49,200 bases of DNA from Candidatus Zixiibacteriota bacterium (lineage in GTDB: Bacteria > Zixibacteria > MSB-5A5 > GN15 > PGXB01), in contig JAPLUR010000050.1 of assembly GCA_026397505.1 (NCBI GenBank), forward strand, positions 1-49,200. Reading direction: 5' to 3'. The stretch's first letter is position 1; each line of letters begins with the position of its first letter. Below are positions 1 to 8,360 of this stretch, piece after piece. The translations under genes and the position numbers were made by a program. Under the pieces are notes generated by a model. It did no database searches. It was not told the DNA's origin and was given only the letters and a program-made list of their open reading frames with translations.

Positions 1-183
1 GACCGAGACATCGGCTATTTTCTTCTGCGCGATCAGCTTTTGAAACTCCTCGAATATCTCCGGCGCCCCGTTGGCTTCGCAGGCGGTTCCAAAACAAATC
101 AGAACTTTACGCTTTTGAGCAACAAAATCGCGACGACACTCCTCCCGCCACTTCTCCAACTTATCTAAAGTATCGATATGCAT
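1..183 (-). CDS. NuoF-like flavoprotein subunit, N-terminal fragment (runs off window)
   Basis: This is a partial gene. The 61 visible residues start at an ATG one base after the nuoE-like stop codon, and the remainder lies beyond position 1. The fragment contains CFGTACEANG (Cys30 and Cys35), the start of the thioredoxin-like [2Fe-2S] domain that precedes the FMN/NADH-binding region in NuoF/HndC/HydB-type proteins. Proteins of this family pass electrons between NAD(P)H and iron-sulfur clusters. Placement directly after a NuoE-like gene and a 2-oxoacid:ferredoxin oxidoreductase suggests a soluble NADH module serving that enzyme rather than complex I. The flavin and NADH sites cannot be checked because they are outside the window. 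Confidence 0.7.
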   Translation of the reverse strand, partial: MHIDTLDKLEKWREECRRDFVAQKRKVLICFGTACEANGAPEIFEEFQKLIAQKKIADVSV

Positions 184-184
184 C

Positions 185-640
185 TTAACCCTTCTTTGCC
201 AATCTGAGGGCTTTATCCAGACGGACAAAACCATGCACTTTGTCGTTGACGACCACCACCGGCGCCATGGCGCAGACCCCCACACAGTTGACAATTTCAA
301 GCGTGAATTTCATATCCCCCGAGGTCTCGCCCGTCTTCATTTTGAGTCCTGTTTCGAGCTGATTGAGAATCAGGTCGGCTCCTTTGATATGACAGGCCGT
401 TCCCTTGCAGACCCGGATCACCACCTCCCCGCGCGGTTCCAGGCTGAATGCATTATAGAAAGTCGAAACACTGAATACTTTGCTTAAGGGAACGCCCAGC
501 GCTTTCGCGGTCTCCGTCAGCGCCTCACAGGGAAGATAATGAAATTCCTTTTGAATATCCTGAAGCACCATAATTAACGAACCGGGGTTCTGGGCATGAT
601 GGCCGATGATTTCGGATAATTTGCTTAGATCTTGTGTCAT
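185..640 (-). CDS. nuoE: NuoE-like [2Fe-2S] subunit
   Basis: A 151-residue protein matching the 24-kDa subunit of NADH dehydrogenase (NuoE, HndA). It has the N-terminal helical part followed by a thioredoxin-like [2Fe-2S] domain. The four cluster cysteines are visible in CKGTACH and, further on, NCVGVCAMAP. These proteins carry electrons between the FMN/NADH subunit and other iron-sulfur centres. I chose the ATG at 640 because AGAGG lies about 8 bases upstream; a GTG at 649 overlaps the preceding stop and would add three residues. It is the sixth gene of the oxidoreductase operon and is followed after 1 nt by the NuoF-like gene, so the two probably form a diaphorase pair. Confidence 0.85.
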   Translation of the reverse strand: MTQDLSKLSEIIGHHAQNPGSLIMVLQDIQKEFHYLPCEALTETAKALGVPLSKVFSVSTFYNAFSLEPRGEVVIRVCKGTACHIKGADLILNQLETGLKMKTGETSGDMKFTLEIVNCVGVCAMAPVVVVNDKVHGFVRLDKALRLAKKG

Positions 641-645
641 GATTT

Positions 646-1200
646 TCACCTCTTGGCCCTGAATGTCTCGCCCAGCTTCCGTCCTTCCTCCATAGCCCGG
701 CTGTTAATCTCCAGCAGTTCTTTCTTTTTTCCCATTTTTTCCAGAAGCATTTCCATCAGCGTCTCAAATTTGACCACTCCGCTGACTTGCACATAGGCAG
801 CCAGCATGACGATGTTGGCCGCTTTGGCGTCGCCGATCTTAAGAGCCATATCGTTGGCCGGCACGAGAAACTCGGAGATACCCTTGCGTCCCGAAATGGA
901 ATCAATCAGGGAGTTGTTGATGAAAAGCATGCCTCCCGGCTTGACCATGGGGCCGAATTTTTCCAGAGATGGTTTGTTGAAAACGCAAACGGTCTGCGGA
1001 TTGGTGATAATCGGCGAACCGATTCGAATATCTGAGATAACCACCGTACAATTGGCCGTTCCGCCACGCATCTCCGGGCCGTACGATGGTATCCAGACTA
1101 CCTGTTTCCCCTCGGCCATTCCCGCATAGGCCAGAAGCTGCCCTGCCGTCATGATCCCCTGCCCGCCAAAACCGGCCAGTGTTACTTCCTGCTGCTTCAT
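646..1200 (-). CDS. korC: 2-oxoacid:ferredoxin oxidoreductase, gamma subunit
   Basis: A protein of 184 residues with the typical gamma-subunit opening: after the start comes VTLAGFGGQGIMTAGQLLA, then PSYGPEMRGGTANC. This is the Rossmann-like domain of pyruvate/ketoisovalerate/2-oxoglutarate oxidoreductase gamma chains, which helps to bind coenzyme A and assemble the complex. The ATG at 1200 overlaps the stop of the beta gene by one base (TGATG), with a strong purine-rich site GAGGGGGA just upstream. The alpha, beta, gamma and ferredoxin-like chains are all encoded here as separate genes, so this is a four-subunit enzyme. The 2-oxoacid used cannot be fixed from this chain. Confidence 0.9.
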   Translation of the reverse strand: MKQQEVTLAGFGGQGIMTAGQLLAYAGMAEGKQVVWIPSYGPEMRGGTANCTVVISDIRIGSPIITNPQTVCVFNKPSLEKFGPMVKPGGMLFINNSLIDSISGRKGISEFLVPANDMALKIGDAKAANIVMLAAYVQVSGVVKFETLMEMLLEKMGKKKELLEINSRAMEEGRKLGETFRAKR

Positions 1201-1961
1201 CAATCCCCCTCTTTCTCCGGGTCCTTAAAAGTCCCCAGGGGGTAATACGGCATCATGTTTTCCTCAAGCCACTTGGTGGAAACCGTCGGGGTCAATCCCC
1301 AGTTGGTGGGACAGGTGGATAAAACCTCAACCAGGGAAAAGCATTTGCCCTGCACCTGATAGGTGAAGGCCTTTTTGATTTTCTGCTTGGCCGCGACCAC
1401 ATGTATCGGGGTGTGTACCGCCACCCGGGCGATATAGGCCGGGGTCCGCAGACTGGAAATGAGTTCCGCAACCCTTATCGGATAACCTGTCAACGAAATA
1501 TCTCTTCCCTTGGGCGAGGTGGTCGTTCTCTGCCCGGGCATGGTCGTGGGCGCCATTTGCCCGCCGGTCATACCGTAAATGGCGTTATTGACAAAAATCG
1601 TCGTGAACTTCTCGCCGCGGTTGGCGGCATGAATTATCTCGCTCATGCCGATCGATGCAAGATCGCCGTCCCCCTGATAGGTGAAAACAATCATATCCGG
1701 CCGCAGTCTCTTGAATCCGGTTGCCAGAGCCGGCGCCCGGCCATGAGCCGCCTCCATGAAATCAACATTGAAGTAGTTATAAGCCAGAACCGAGCAACCC
1801 ACCGGCGCCACCCCGACGGTACGTTCGCGAACGCCCAGTTCATCAAGCGTTTCGGCCACCAGGCGATGAATTATCCCGTGCGTGCACCCGGGGCAGTAGT
1901 GTGTGATATTGCCGCTTAAGGCTTCCGGTCGAGAGAAAATTATTTCTGTATTATTTGCCAT
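1200..1961 (-). CDS. korB: 2-oxoacid:ferredoxin oxidoreductase, beta (ThDP) subunit
   Basis: A 253-residue thiamine-diphosphate-binding subunit. CPGCTHG near residue 23 belongs to the conserved cysteine region. The ThDP/Mg motif begins at GDGDLASIG and ends about 30 residues later in NNAIYGMTGGQ. The chain decarboxylates the 2-oxoacid together with the alpha subunit, makes the acyl-CoA and passes electrons to [4Fe-4S] centres. The ATG at 1961 lies 7 bases after the alpha-chain stop, and its own stop overlaps the gamma start, so translation is probably coupled. The length fits KorB/VorA, which are shorter than the pyruvate (PorB) chains. Cytoplasmic. Confidence 0.9.
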   Translation of the reverse strand: MANNTEIIFSRPEALSGNITHYCPGCTHGIIHRLVAETLDELGVRERTVGVAPVGCSVLAYNYFNVDFMEAAHGRAPALATGFKRLRPDMIVFTYQGDGDLASIGMSEIIHAANRGEKFTTIFVNNAIYGMTGGQMAPTTMPGQRTTTSPKGRDISLTGYPIRVAELISSLRTPAYIARVAVHTPIHVVAAKQKIKKAFTYQVQGKCFSLVEVLSTCPTNWGLTPTVSTKWLEENMMPYYPLGTFKDPEKEGD

Positions 1962-1968
1962 AATGCAC

Positions 1969-3063
1969 CTACTTCCTTGAAGACGGCTTAGAGTTCCCGG
2001 CCGCCTCCAGCTCTTTTCTTACGGCGCTCTTAACCTCATCGGGCGACGGGACAATTCCGCCGGTCCGGCCGTAAAATCCGAGCGGCTTTGCCATTCTGGA
2101 ACAGCGTTCGATATCCTCGACCATCTGACCGGTACTCATTTCCACCGAAAGAAGCACCTCCACATTAGGATTGATCACTTCCCGGTAAACCTCTTTCTCC
2201 GGAAAAGGATATAGCGAAATGGGACGGAAAAGGCCGACACTCAGACCTTCATCTTCCAATTCATCGATCGCGGTCTGACAGATACGGGCCATGGTGCCAT
2301 AAGAAAAAATCAGGACCCGGTTCTTGGGACTGACTTTGTAAAGTTCATAGCGGATTTCGTTCTGCTTTATTATTTCGTAATTATGCGCCAGTTCCAGACT
2401 GTTCTTTTCCAGTACCATCGGATCAAGAAAAAGCGATCTTATGATAAACGGTTTTCTTCCTTTGGCACCGGTCAGAGCCCAATCCTTAGGCGGCAGCGGC
2501 GGCTCTTCATATTTCTCCGGAAATTCCACCGCTTCCATCATCTGCCCGATCATTCCGTCGCCGATCATCATCACCGGCGTGCGGTACTTGTCGGCCAGAT
2601 GGAACGACAGCATCATCAGGTCGACCGCCTCCTGTACCGATGATGGCGCCAGAACGATGACATGATAATCGCCGTGTCCCCCTCCCTTGGTGGCCTGAAA
2701 ATAATCCGATTGCGCCGGAAGAATTCCTCCCAACCCGGGGCCGCCCCGCATAATATTCACGATGACCACCGGAAGGTGTGCCCCGGCCATATAGGAAATC
2801 GCTTCCTGCATCAAGCTGATACCGGGACTGGAGGAGGTGGTGAAAACTCTTTTGCCGGTCGAGGCCGCGCCAAAAAGCATATTTCCCACGGCGACTTCGC
2901 TTTCGGCCTGCAGGAAAACCCCGCCCACTTCCGGAATCCGCCGCGCCATATATTCCGCCACTTCACTCTGAGGAGTTATCGGGTAGGCGAAATAATGAAC
3001 CGCACCGGCGCGTATGGCCGCCTCGGCGATTGCCTCATTACCTTTCATTAATTGCTTTGCCAT
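1969..3063 (-). CDS. vorB: 2-oxoacid:ferredoxin oxidoreductase, alpha subunit (VorB/KorA type)
   Basis: About 364 residues, matching the VorB/KorA alpha chain: GNEAIAEAAIRAG, FAYPITPQSEVAEY, FLQAESEVAVGNM, SSSPGISLMQEAISY and NIMRGGPGLGG are all present. The chain forms the pyrimidine half of the thiamine site. The pattern is closest, by memory, to proteins annotated as 3-methyl-2-oxobutanoate dehydrogenase subunit VorB, but 2-oxoglutarate enzymes share it, so the substrate is open. I prefer the ATG at 3063; a TTG at 3081 overlaps the ferredoxin gene stop and would add six residues. It sits between the ferredoxin-like delta and the beta gene. Confidence 0.88.
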   Translation of the reverse strand: MAKQLMKGNEAIAEAAIRAGAVHYFAYPITPQSEVAEYMARRIPEVGGVFLQAESEVAVGNMLFGAASTGKRVFTTSSSPGISLMQEAISYMAGAHLPVVIVNIMRGGPGLGGILPAQSDYFQATKGGGHGDYHVIVLAPSSVQEAVDLMMLSFHLADKYRTPVMMIGDGMIGQMMEAVEFPEKYEEPPLPPKDWALTGAKGRKPFIIRSLFLDPMVLEKNSLELAHNYEIIKQNEIRYELYKVSPKNRVLIFSYGTMARICQTAIDELEDEGLSVGLFRPISLYPFPEKEVYREVINPNVEVLLSVEMSTGQMVEDIERCSRMAKPLGFYGRTGGIVPSPDEVKSAVRKELEAAGNSKPSSRK

Positions 3064-3077
3064 TTCTTTGTTCCCCG

Positions 3078-3311
3078 TCAATACTGGAAAAGGGCAAACT
3101 GGGTGCCGTGAGTGTGAACTTCAATAGCCGCATCTGGACAGGTTATGGCGCAAATGCGGCATCCGATACAACGGGTCGGTTCATGCACCATCGCGCAGTA
3201 ATATCCCTTCTGATTCAACTCTTTCGACATCGAAATTATCTGCATCGGACAGGCTTTGACACAGAGTTCACAACCTTTACAATAAATCTTATTTATTCTT
3301 ATTCCGGGCAT
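3078..3311 (-). CDS. korD: 2-oxoacid:ferredoxin oxidoreductase, delta subunit (2x[4Fe-4S] ferredoxin)
   Basis: A 77-residue ferredoxin with two complete cluster motifs: CKGCELCVKACP near residues 11-22 and CIGCRICAITCP near residues 48-59. It carries electrons from the ThDP active site to the external acceptor. The length and the KIYCKGCELC opening are typical of the delta chain of four-subunit 2-oxoacid oxidoreductases. ATG at 3311 is preceded by GAGAGGATG. The gene lies between the P-loop ATPase and the alpha chain and is clearly part of the operon. Confidence 0.92.
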   Translation of the reverse strand: MPGIRINKIYCKGCELCVKACPMQIISMSKELNQKGYYCAMVHEPTRCIGCRICAITCPDAAIEVHTHGTQFALFQY

Positions 3312-3323
3312 AGCTACATCCTC

Positions 3324-4106
3324 TCAAACTTTGAACCGGTCATGCGGCCTGGCGGATCTTCGTTCCCATGGCTTAAGCATGGCGCGAACCAGAGGCAGTA
3401 CCGGACAACCGAATTGCGAAAGGTCGGTCTGCTCCAGAACTTCAATCTTGGCGCTCAGAAATAACAAAGGGAGACCGCTGGCGGCGGATACATCCATAGC
3501 AAGAGTATATCCTTCGCGAAGAACCTCCGGCGTTGTCTCGTCAATCAAATGACTGTTCGAAACAAGTCCGGTGAATTTCAGATGCGCCGAGGCTTCAATC
3601 CGGAATATGGTCTTCAGACATCCCTCGACATCGGCGGTAAACGGACGGCGGCTGTTGAGAACCATAATCATTTCATATTCACCGGATACAAAAGCATCCG
3701 AAAGAGTCCCGAGGGCGCGCGACCCCTGCGCATCGCCGCCCACATCGAGCACCAGTTTCCCTCCCTTATTCTCAATTGCGCCTCTGATCTCCGGAAGGAG
3801 TATGGGCAGGTCGGCGAAAAAATCGCCGCCGCGGGGCGTGATCACCCGCACGCCCAATTCCTCCATCTCCGCCAATGCTTCACGAGAACGAAAATAGGGA
3901 TTGACCAGATCAAGGTCCGCTATGGTTATTGGAATATTTTCGGTTAATGCAAAATAGCGGGTCAGATTGACAGCTACTTCCGTCTTGCCGCTGCCAAAAC
4001 CACCCACCAGGGCAATGATGCCGGCCGGGATTGAAGGATATCGAAATTGTGCCCCGGCTCCATCCATACCTAAGCTTTCATTTGTTGTCACGGCCGTTCT
4101 GTCCAT
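3324..4106 (-). CDS. P-loop ATP-binding protein of the oxidoreductase operon (function unknown)
   Basis: First gene of the 2-oxoacid oxidoreductase operon. A Walker A motif, GGFGSGKTE, is followed by IADLDLVNPYFRSRE and a Walker B-like LVLDVGGD, the layout of MinD/ParA/CobB-type NTPases. No TM segment or cluster-binding cysteine pair is obvious. Similar ATPases are known beside such operons, but I know no proven role; maturation or assembly of the complex is only a guess. The open frame extends back to a TTG at 4172, but a good promoter has its -10 at 4171-4176, which would put that TTG upstream of the transcript. I therefore use the ATG at 4106 (260 residues); another ATG at 4067 is possible. 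Confidence 0.75.
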   Translation of the reverse strand: MDRTAVTTNESLGMDGAGAQFRYPSIPAGIIALVGGFGSGKTEVAVNLTRYFALTENIPITIADLDLVNPYFRSREALAEMEELGVRVITPRGGDFFADLPILLPEIRGAIENKGGKLVLDVGGDAQGSRALGTLSDAFVSGEYEMIMVLNSRRPFTADVEGCLKTIFRIEASAHLKFTGLVSNSHLIDETTPEVLREGYTLAMDVSAASGLPLLFLSAKIEVLEQTDLSQFGCPVLPLVRAMLKPWERRSARPHDRFKV

Positions 4107-4170
4107 TCTACCCGGCCATATATTTTTCGTTGTCAACCACAACAAATCTTGTCCTGTTTTATCGTCATTC

Positions 4171-4199
4171 AATATCGATAATTATGGGCTCAAAGTCAA
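4171..4199 (-). promoter_or_regulatory. Predicted sigma70-type promoter of the oxidoreductase operon
   Basis: On the minus strand, -35 TTGACT (4194-4199) and -10 GATATT (4171-4176) are separated by exactly 17 bases, 64 bases before the chosen ATPase start. Transcription would begin near 4164. The upstream gene on the same strand starts elsewhere, so a promoter is expected here. Confidence 0.5.
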
Positions 4200-4336
4200 G
4201 CCCTATTGTGAAATAAATCACTTACCCGGGGAATCCTGGCTCGGGATATAAGATGGATAAGTTTGTCCGGCAGATGTGAATATCTACCATTTGGCATCGA
4301 ATTCACCCGCACTATCGATTCACGTTTTGACAATTA
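4200..4336. other. Intergenic stretch upstream of the oxidoreductase operon
   Basis: The stretch lies between the deacetylase stop and the operon promoter. I see no RNA gene, repeat or clear terminator hairpin with a T-run in it. Confidence 0.4.
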
Positions 4337-5245
4337 TCACTGCTTTACAGCCGGCAGGAGATCAGGATTGGACAATCTTAATCTTTCAAGATATGATATA
4401 TTCTGATCCAGATAATAGGCATCCTGCTGACGGTAAATTTCATCTTGCAGAGCCTCCTCCAACGACACAAACCGGTACCCCTTTTCGAATATGGCGACCA
4501 GAACAAAATCCAGAAACATAGCGTTTATCCGGTTGGCGTGCAGTTGAATGATTTGCCTTACCCTGCGACCGGCCACCTCTTTGGCCAGGCCCTCGGCCCG
4601 GCCAAGACAATCCAGGACATGATTGACATACTCTTTGCGCAATTCCCCAAATCTGGTGCTGTCGGAACCGCCGACCAGCTTTTCCATGGATAGATTATAG
4701 ACAAAATCTTCGGTCACGACCGAAACATGAGCTACCGTAACATGCTCATGATCAAAGAATTCCTCGAGCTGTTTACGAAGTTCGGGAGTGGCGCCATACC
4801 GAAGATAGGGATAGCGGAAATAGCGGCCCTGCTGTTTTGACAGAGATACAAGACTATCGGCTGTCTCCATTCCGCGGGCAACATCATCAATGAATAGGCG
4901 GATCGGCACCTCCCCTATCGCCTGCCCGGAATAGGGATGAAAGCCGATAGTATGGCCAGCCTCCACCCATTTTCTGACAATAGCCGAATCACCTTCAAGA
5001 TTGTCACCGATAATAAATCCGGCGGCCGGCGCATTATGCTTCCTGAGCGCCGCCAGAATTTTCTCATTGATCCATTTTCTCTCGGATTTATTGTATGTCC
5101 GCTCTGCCGGAAGATTATCAAAAGTAATACAGATTTTCTTGAAGCTGCCTGCGGTCGATTTTCCACCTTCTTGGGGATGGAGTGGCAATGCCAAGAATAG
5201 TCCGGCCAGAATCAAAATCAGAGCGACAGGGAAAGTCTTTTTCAT
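4337..5245 (-). CDS. Secreted polysaccharide deacetylase-like protein (NodB fold), altered metal motif
   Basis: A 302-residue protein with an N-terminal signal peptide (MKKTFPVALILILAGLFLAL). The NodB homology region follows: ICITFDNLP (Asp43, Asn44) corresponds to the usual TFDD motif, and GHTIGFHPYSG gives the metal-binding His98 and His103 with normal spacing. NodB-type enzymes remove N- or O-acetyl groups from chitin, peptidoglycan or other glycans using a divalent metal. Here the second Asp of the DD pair, normally a metal ligand, is Asn, so activity may be changed or lost. The C-terminal 100 residues are unlike the canonical domain. It is a single gene without an evident operon partner and probably acts in the periplasm. 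Confidence 0.75.
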   Translation of the reverse strand: MKKTFPVALILILAGLFLALPLHPQEGGKSTAGSFKKICITFDNLPAERTYNKSERKWINEKILAALRKHNAPAAGFIIGDNLEGDSAIVRKWVEAGHTIGFHPYSGQAIGEVPIRLFIDDVARGMETADSLVSLSKQQGRYFRYPYLRYGATPELRKQLEEFFDHEHVTVAHVSVVTEDFVYNLSMEKLVGGSDSTRFGELRKEYVNHVLDCLGRAEGLAKEVAGRRVRQIIQLHANRINAMFLDFVLVAIFEKGYRFVSLEEALQDEIYRQQDAYYLDQNISYLERLRLSNPDLLPAVKQ

Positions 5246-5397
5246 GATTATATCAGATAAATGATTGAAGGCCGGTCGTCAACCAAAATAAAGACTGAAT
5301 AAGAAAAGGAAAGAGTAGGTTCCGCCAACTATCCAAGCGGAATTTATGGCAATTATTTGTAATTGGTAACGAAGATGACAGCACAGGATACGGGCGA
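5246..5397. other. Short spacer between deacetylase and methylase
   Basis: AT-rich spacer that should hold the deacetylase promoter. I see no convincing -35/-10 pair or hairpin. Confidence 0.3.
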
Positions 5398-8127
5398 TCA
5401 ACGCCCTTTGAGAACCTTGTTAAGAAAAATATCCTCTGCAACTGCGTGCGCCGTAGACAGCAATAATACACTACCAGCAAGGCCGGATTTAACATTCGCT
5501 GGCATAAATAGTTCAGAATGCGCCTTGTCCAAGTCTACTTCATTAACAATCGCCGCTAAAGTGATGGTGAGATTGGGGGCAACAGTTAACAAATTGCGGA
5601 ACCTATTGTTAACTGCCTTACCGAAAGTGCTTATAGAAGTGGCAACCTCTACAGCACCTAAAATTGTGCTACCTTGAAAAATGATTAGATCAATTTCTTT
5701 AATAATACGAAAGGCCTCTGGTGGCAATCCGAATTCCATGCCGGTCAGGTGCGCGCTCAGTGCACTTAAATCCGGCGACTTATGCTGCTCGGTCACTCCT
5801 ATATGTACTGAAAAGCCATTTTTTAGTGCTATTTGCGCCAGTATCTTGATTATAGCATTATGGTCCAATGAGGCGGGGGATCCAAAGTCAATTGCCGTCT
5901 GCAGCGTCAAGGCGCGCTTAATTTCGTCCGGGGTCTTTACATGCGGATTCCAAACATATACTTCCCGTTTCATGCCCTTCATTTTCTTCTTGACGCAAAA
6001 GCGGGCAACAATCCGCTCTATAGTACTAATCTGCGGTCGGTGCGAATTTACAAGGTTAGAATAAATGAGAATCAATAATTCGTCCATCGATGCGCTATGC
6101 TTCTCGGACAAAAAACTATGAACAAGATTTTGCACGAAGGCTTCTGCAGGGATGAAATCGCGCATCTTTACTGATCCAGATTCCTCTACCATATCTTTTG
6201 TATACCATTTCTTCTCTTTAGACACATATATGAATGGCCCATTATCTAATAGAGTCTTCAAATCATATTTGGCAATACGATGGAGTAATGCACGTTCGTG
6301 CAAATAAGGGATTAATCCGGTCATCAATGTAGTTTCGTCTGCCCCGCCATGGTATCTAATTATCTCCTCTGCTTTTAAGCGCAAATCCCTTTCTTCGTCT
6401 GTTGAGAGCTGCTCTTTTATCGCTTCTAGCCGGGCAGGTGGCTGAACAGGTTTGAATGACAGAATGAAATCACCAAGCATTGAGCCGGCCGCCCGCTGAT
6501 GGATGGTCTGAGTATAATTTTGTACCGGCGGCTGATAGACCATTCCTCTATTTTGGCTTTCGGATTCCAGTGGTAAGCGAAAACCCGCGCGCAAGGCTGC
6601 GCGATGCAGGGACATCCAAACTCCAATGTCTCGATTATGAAAAGTCAGTACCAACCAGCCATCGGATTTGATGACGCGCCTGCACTCGATGAAAATCTTG
6701 TAAAGCATTTGTTCATAATGAGATCGGTCTTTTGCCCCATCAAATCCACTGTGTCTGGTCTCTATCGCCTCGAAGTTTTTGTCTGACAGCCCCTTCAAAC
6801 CCATAAAGTCTTTGACCCATGCAAGATAAAAATCCGAGAGCTCGCCATACTGAACATTGCCCCCAAACGGCGGATCAGTGATTATGGCGTCGACCGATCC
6901 ATCAGGCAATGGGATTTTATGACTTGATTGATTAATGATATAGCAGGTTGCACCGTCCTGCAATTCCTTCCAGGGCGTTTTTGTCGCAGGGAACCGACAG
7001 AAAGAACCTATATTTAATGCCTGCTCCTCTTTGCCAGATAGAAATGCAGCATAACGTTTCGCCAAATATGGCAGAGGATTCAATTCAATATAATGGAAGG
7101 GCAGCCAATAATTGTGCCCTGCCCATTCAACAGGTTTCCCACTCTGCCAATTGGCACTCTGAAAAACAAATTTGTTAGTATATCTAAGAGTGGAGGAATA
7201 TAAATGCCACAACGTTTCTAGCTCGGGTATATTTCCCGTATCACGAGGCAGCTTCTTTTTCAACCAGGCGCATGAAATTTGCTGTCGCACTGTCATGAGA
7301 TCCTTAAAATACTTAATCCCTTTCCCAAAGATATTGTCATCCCTGGCGCGATCCATATCCGGGAATAGGTCTCCAGGGACATGCAATTTGTGTACTTTTA
7401 AAGCTGCCTTTGCTGTTTTTCTTATTTTTTCATAGCGGCGAATATCTGTAGTATTCGCATCTCTTTTTTCTATTGTGCCACAGTGCTTACAACGAACTAC
7501 CACTGCCAACATTCGATCCGGACTTATTTTGCATTTGCTAGGTTCGACCAATGACCCACACTGTGGATTGGGACATTGAAATAGACCCTTTCCTTTCTTT
7601 CGGGCCGTGCCAAGAACGATTTCCTTACGACATCCTGGACATACTACCACGTTTGACCACTCATACCATTCTGCCACACCATCTCTATTGCATTCCAGAC
7701 ATCTGGCTTTATATAAGGATTCAATTTGTCCGGCTACCTCTGCAATCCAAGTCGTGTATAATGCGCCGAATTTGTCTATGTTAATGGGTGCGACCTCCAT
7801 CTTTGTCACCCAGGTAGCCAACGGATTCAAATCAATACCTATAACTCTGCGTCTGAGTTTAAGTCCCTCCACTACTGTCACCCCACCACCACAAAATGGA
7901 TCCAGAATTAAATCACCGGGATTGCTGTAGTGCATAATGAGTTTTGCAAAGACATTGTGTGGCCGCCTTGCATAGTATCGGTGCATTTTATAAATCGCGG
8001 TGTGGGCCTCTGCTAAAACAGGTGCCTCTATTGGCTGCACTGGCTTCGGTTTAAGCCCTTCCTTTTTGATCTCGCCTTCAATTGCTTCGTGCACCGTCCT
8101 AATACTGAAGTCAAGTTCTCTATTCAT
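5398..8127 (-). CDS. Zinc-ribbon DNA methylase with C-terminal extension (orphan)
   Basis: A 909-residue predicted N6-adenine or N4-cytosine DNA methyltransferase. Motif I is LDPFCGGGVT (residues 76-84) and the catalytic motif IV is DPPFGGN (418-424). Between them lie four cysteine pairs (143/146, 163/166, 185/190, 213/216) that should form zinc ribbons. This resembles the COG1743-type adenine-specific methylases with a Zn-ribbon. The order, motif I, long insert, then DPPF, is unusual in its spacing. Residues 570-909 are not methylase; around Asp813 to Glu827 they show a weak PD-(D/E)xK-like pattern (DLIIF, then GAVEVATS), which I would not call a nuclease. No restriction, helicase or ATPase partner adjoins. 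Codons look richer in A/T than in neighbours, and a tRNA is 230 bp upstream, consistent with acquisition. Confidence 0.8.
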   Translation of the reverse strand: MNRELDFSIRTVHEAIEGEIKKEGLKPKPVQPIEAPVLAEAHTAIYKMHRYYARRPHNVFAKLIMHYSNPGDLILDPFCGGGVTVVEGLKLRRRVIGIDLNPLATWVTKMEVAPINIDKFGALYTTWIAEVAGQIESLYKARCLECNRDGVAEWYEWSNVVVCPGCRKEIVLGTARKKGKGLFQCPNPQCGSLVEPSKCKISPDRMLAVVVRCKHCGTIEKRDANTTDIRRYEKIRKTAKAALKVHKLHVPGDLFPDMDRARDDNIFGKGIKYFKDLMTVRQQISCAWLKKKLPRDTGNIPELETLWHLYSSTLRYTNKFVFQSANWQSGKPVEWAGHNYWLPFHYIELNPLPYLAKRYAAFLSGKEEQALNIGSFCRFPATKTPWKELQDGATCYIINQSSHKIPLPDGSVDAIITDPPFGGNVQYGELSDFYLAWVKDFMGLKGLSDKNFEAIETRHSGFDGAKDRSHYEQMLYKIFIECRRVIKSDGWLVLTFHNRDIGVWMSLHRAALRAGFRLPLESESQNRGMVYQPPVQNYTQTIHQRAAGSMLGDFILSFKPVQPPARLEAIKEQLSTDEERDLRLKAEEIIRYHGGADETTLMTGLIPYLHERALLHRIAKYDLKTLLDNGPFIYVSKEKKWYTKDMVEESGSVKMRDFIPAEAFVQNLVHSFLSEKHSASMDELLILIYSNLVNSHRPQISTIERIVARFCVKKKMKGMKREVYVWNPHVKTPDEIKRALTLQTAIDFGSPASLDHNAIIKILAQIALKNGFSVHIGVTEQHKSPDLSALSAHLTGMEFGLPPEAFRIIKEIDLIIFQGSTILGAVEVATSISTFGKAVNNRFRNLLTVAPNLTITLAAIVNEVDLDKAHSELFMPANVKSGLAGSVLLLSTAHAVAEDIFLNKVLKGR

Positions 8128-8325
8128 AAATATAGTTATGGCTCATTGCTCATATTCTATGTATAGTTGTTTATCGGTACCACTCTGTCCATCACCAAGT
8201 TGGGCGTTCCTTTGCAATTATTGGAAATTTCCAGCATTAATGTCAAGGACTTAAATGGACTATTGTAAAAAAGACGATGAATTCAGCAAATTGGAGATGA
8301 CAATTCCGCCTTTCTGAAATAAATA
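8128..8325. other. AT-rich spacer between methylase and tRNA-Leu terminator
   Basis: No open frame, RNA gene, integrase remnant or attachment-site duplicate of the tRNA 3' end was seen here. It should hold the methylase promoter, but no strong pair stands out, and the methylase ATG lacks an obvious purine-rich site. Confidence 0.35.
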
Positions 8326-8352
8326 CCCCTTAAATCTCAATGACTTAAGGGG
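8326..8352 (-). terminator. Intrinsic terminator after tRNA-Leu
   Basis: CCCCTTAA (8326-8333) and TTAAGGGG (8345-8352) form a perfect 8-bp stem with an 11-base loop. On the minus strand it is followed by TATTTATTT. It begins 8 bases after the tRNA 3' end and should end the glycolysis-secG-tRNA transcript. Confidence 0.65.
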
Positions 8353-8360
8353 TCATCTTA

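Noticed and set aside
5590-5700. Active PD-(D/E)xK nuclease at the C-terminus of the methylase
   Set aside because: The position of the catalytic Lys is Ala and the surrounding fold pattern is too weak to name.
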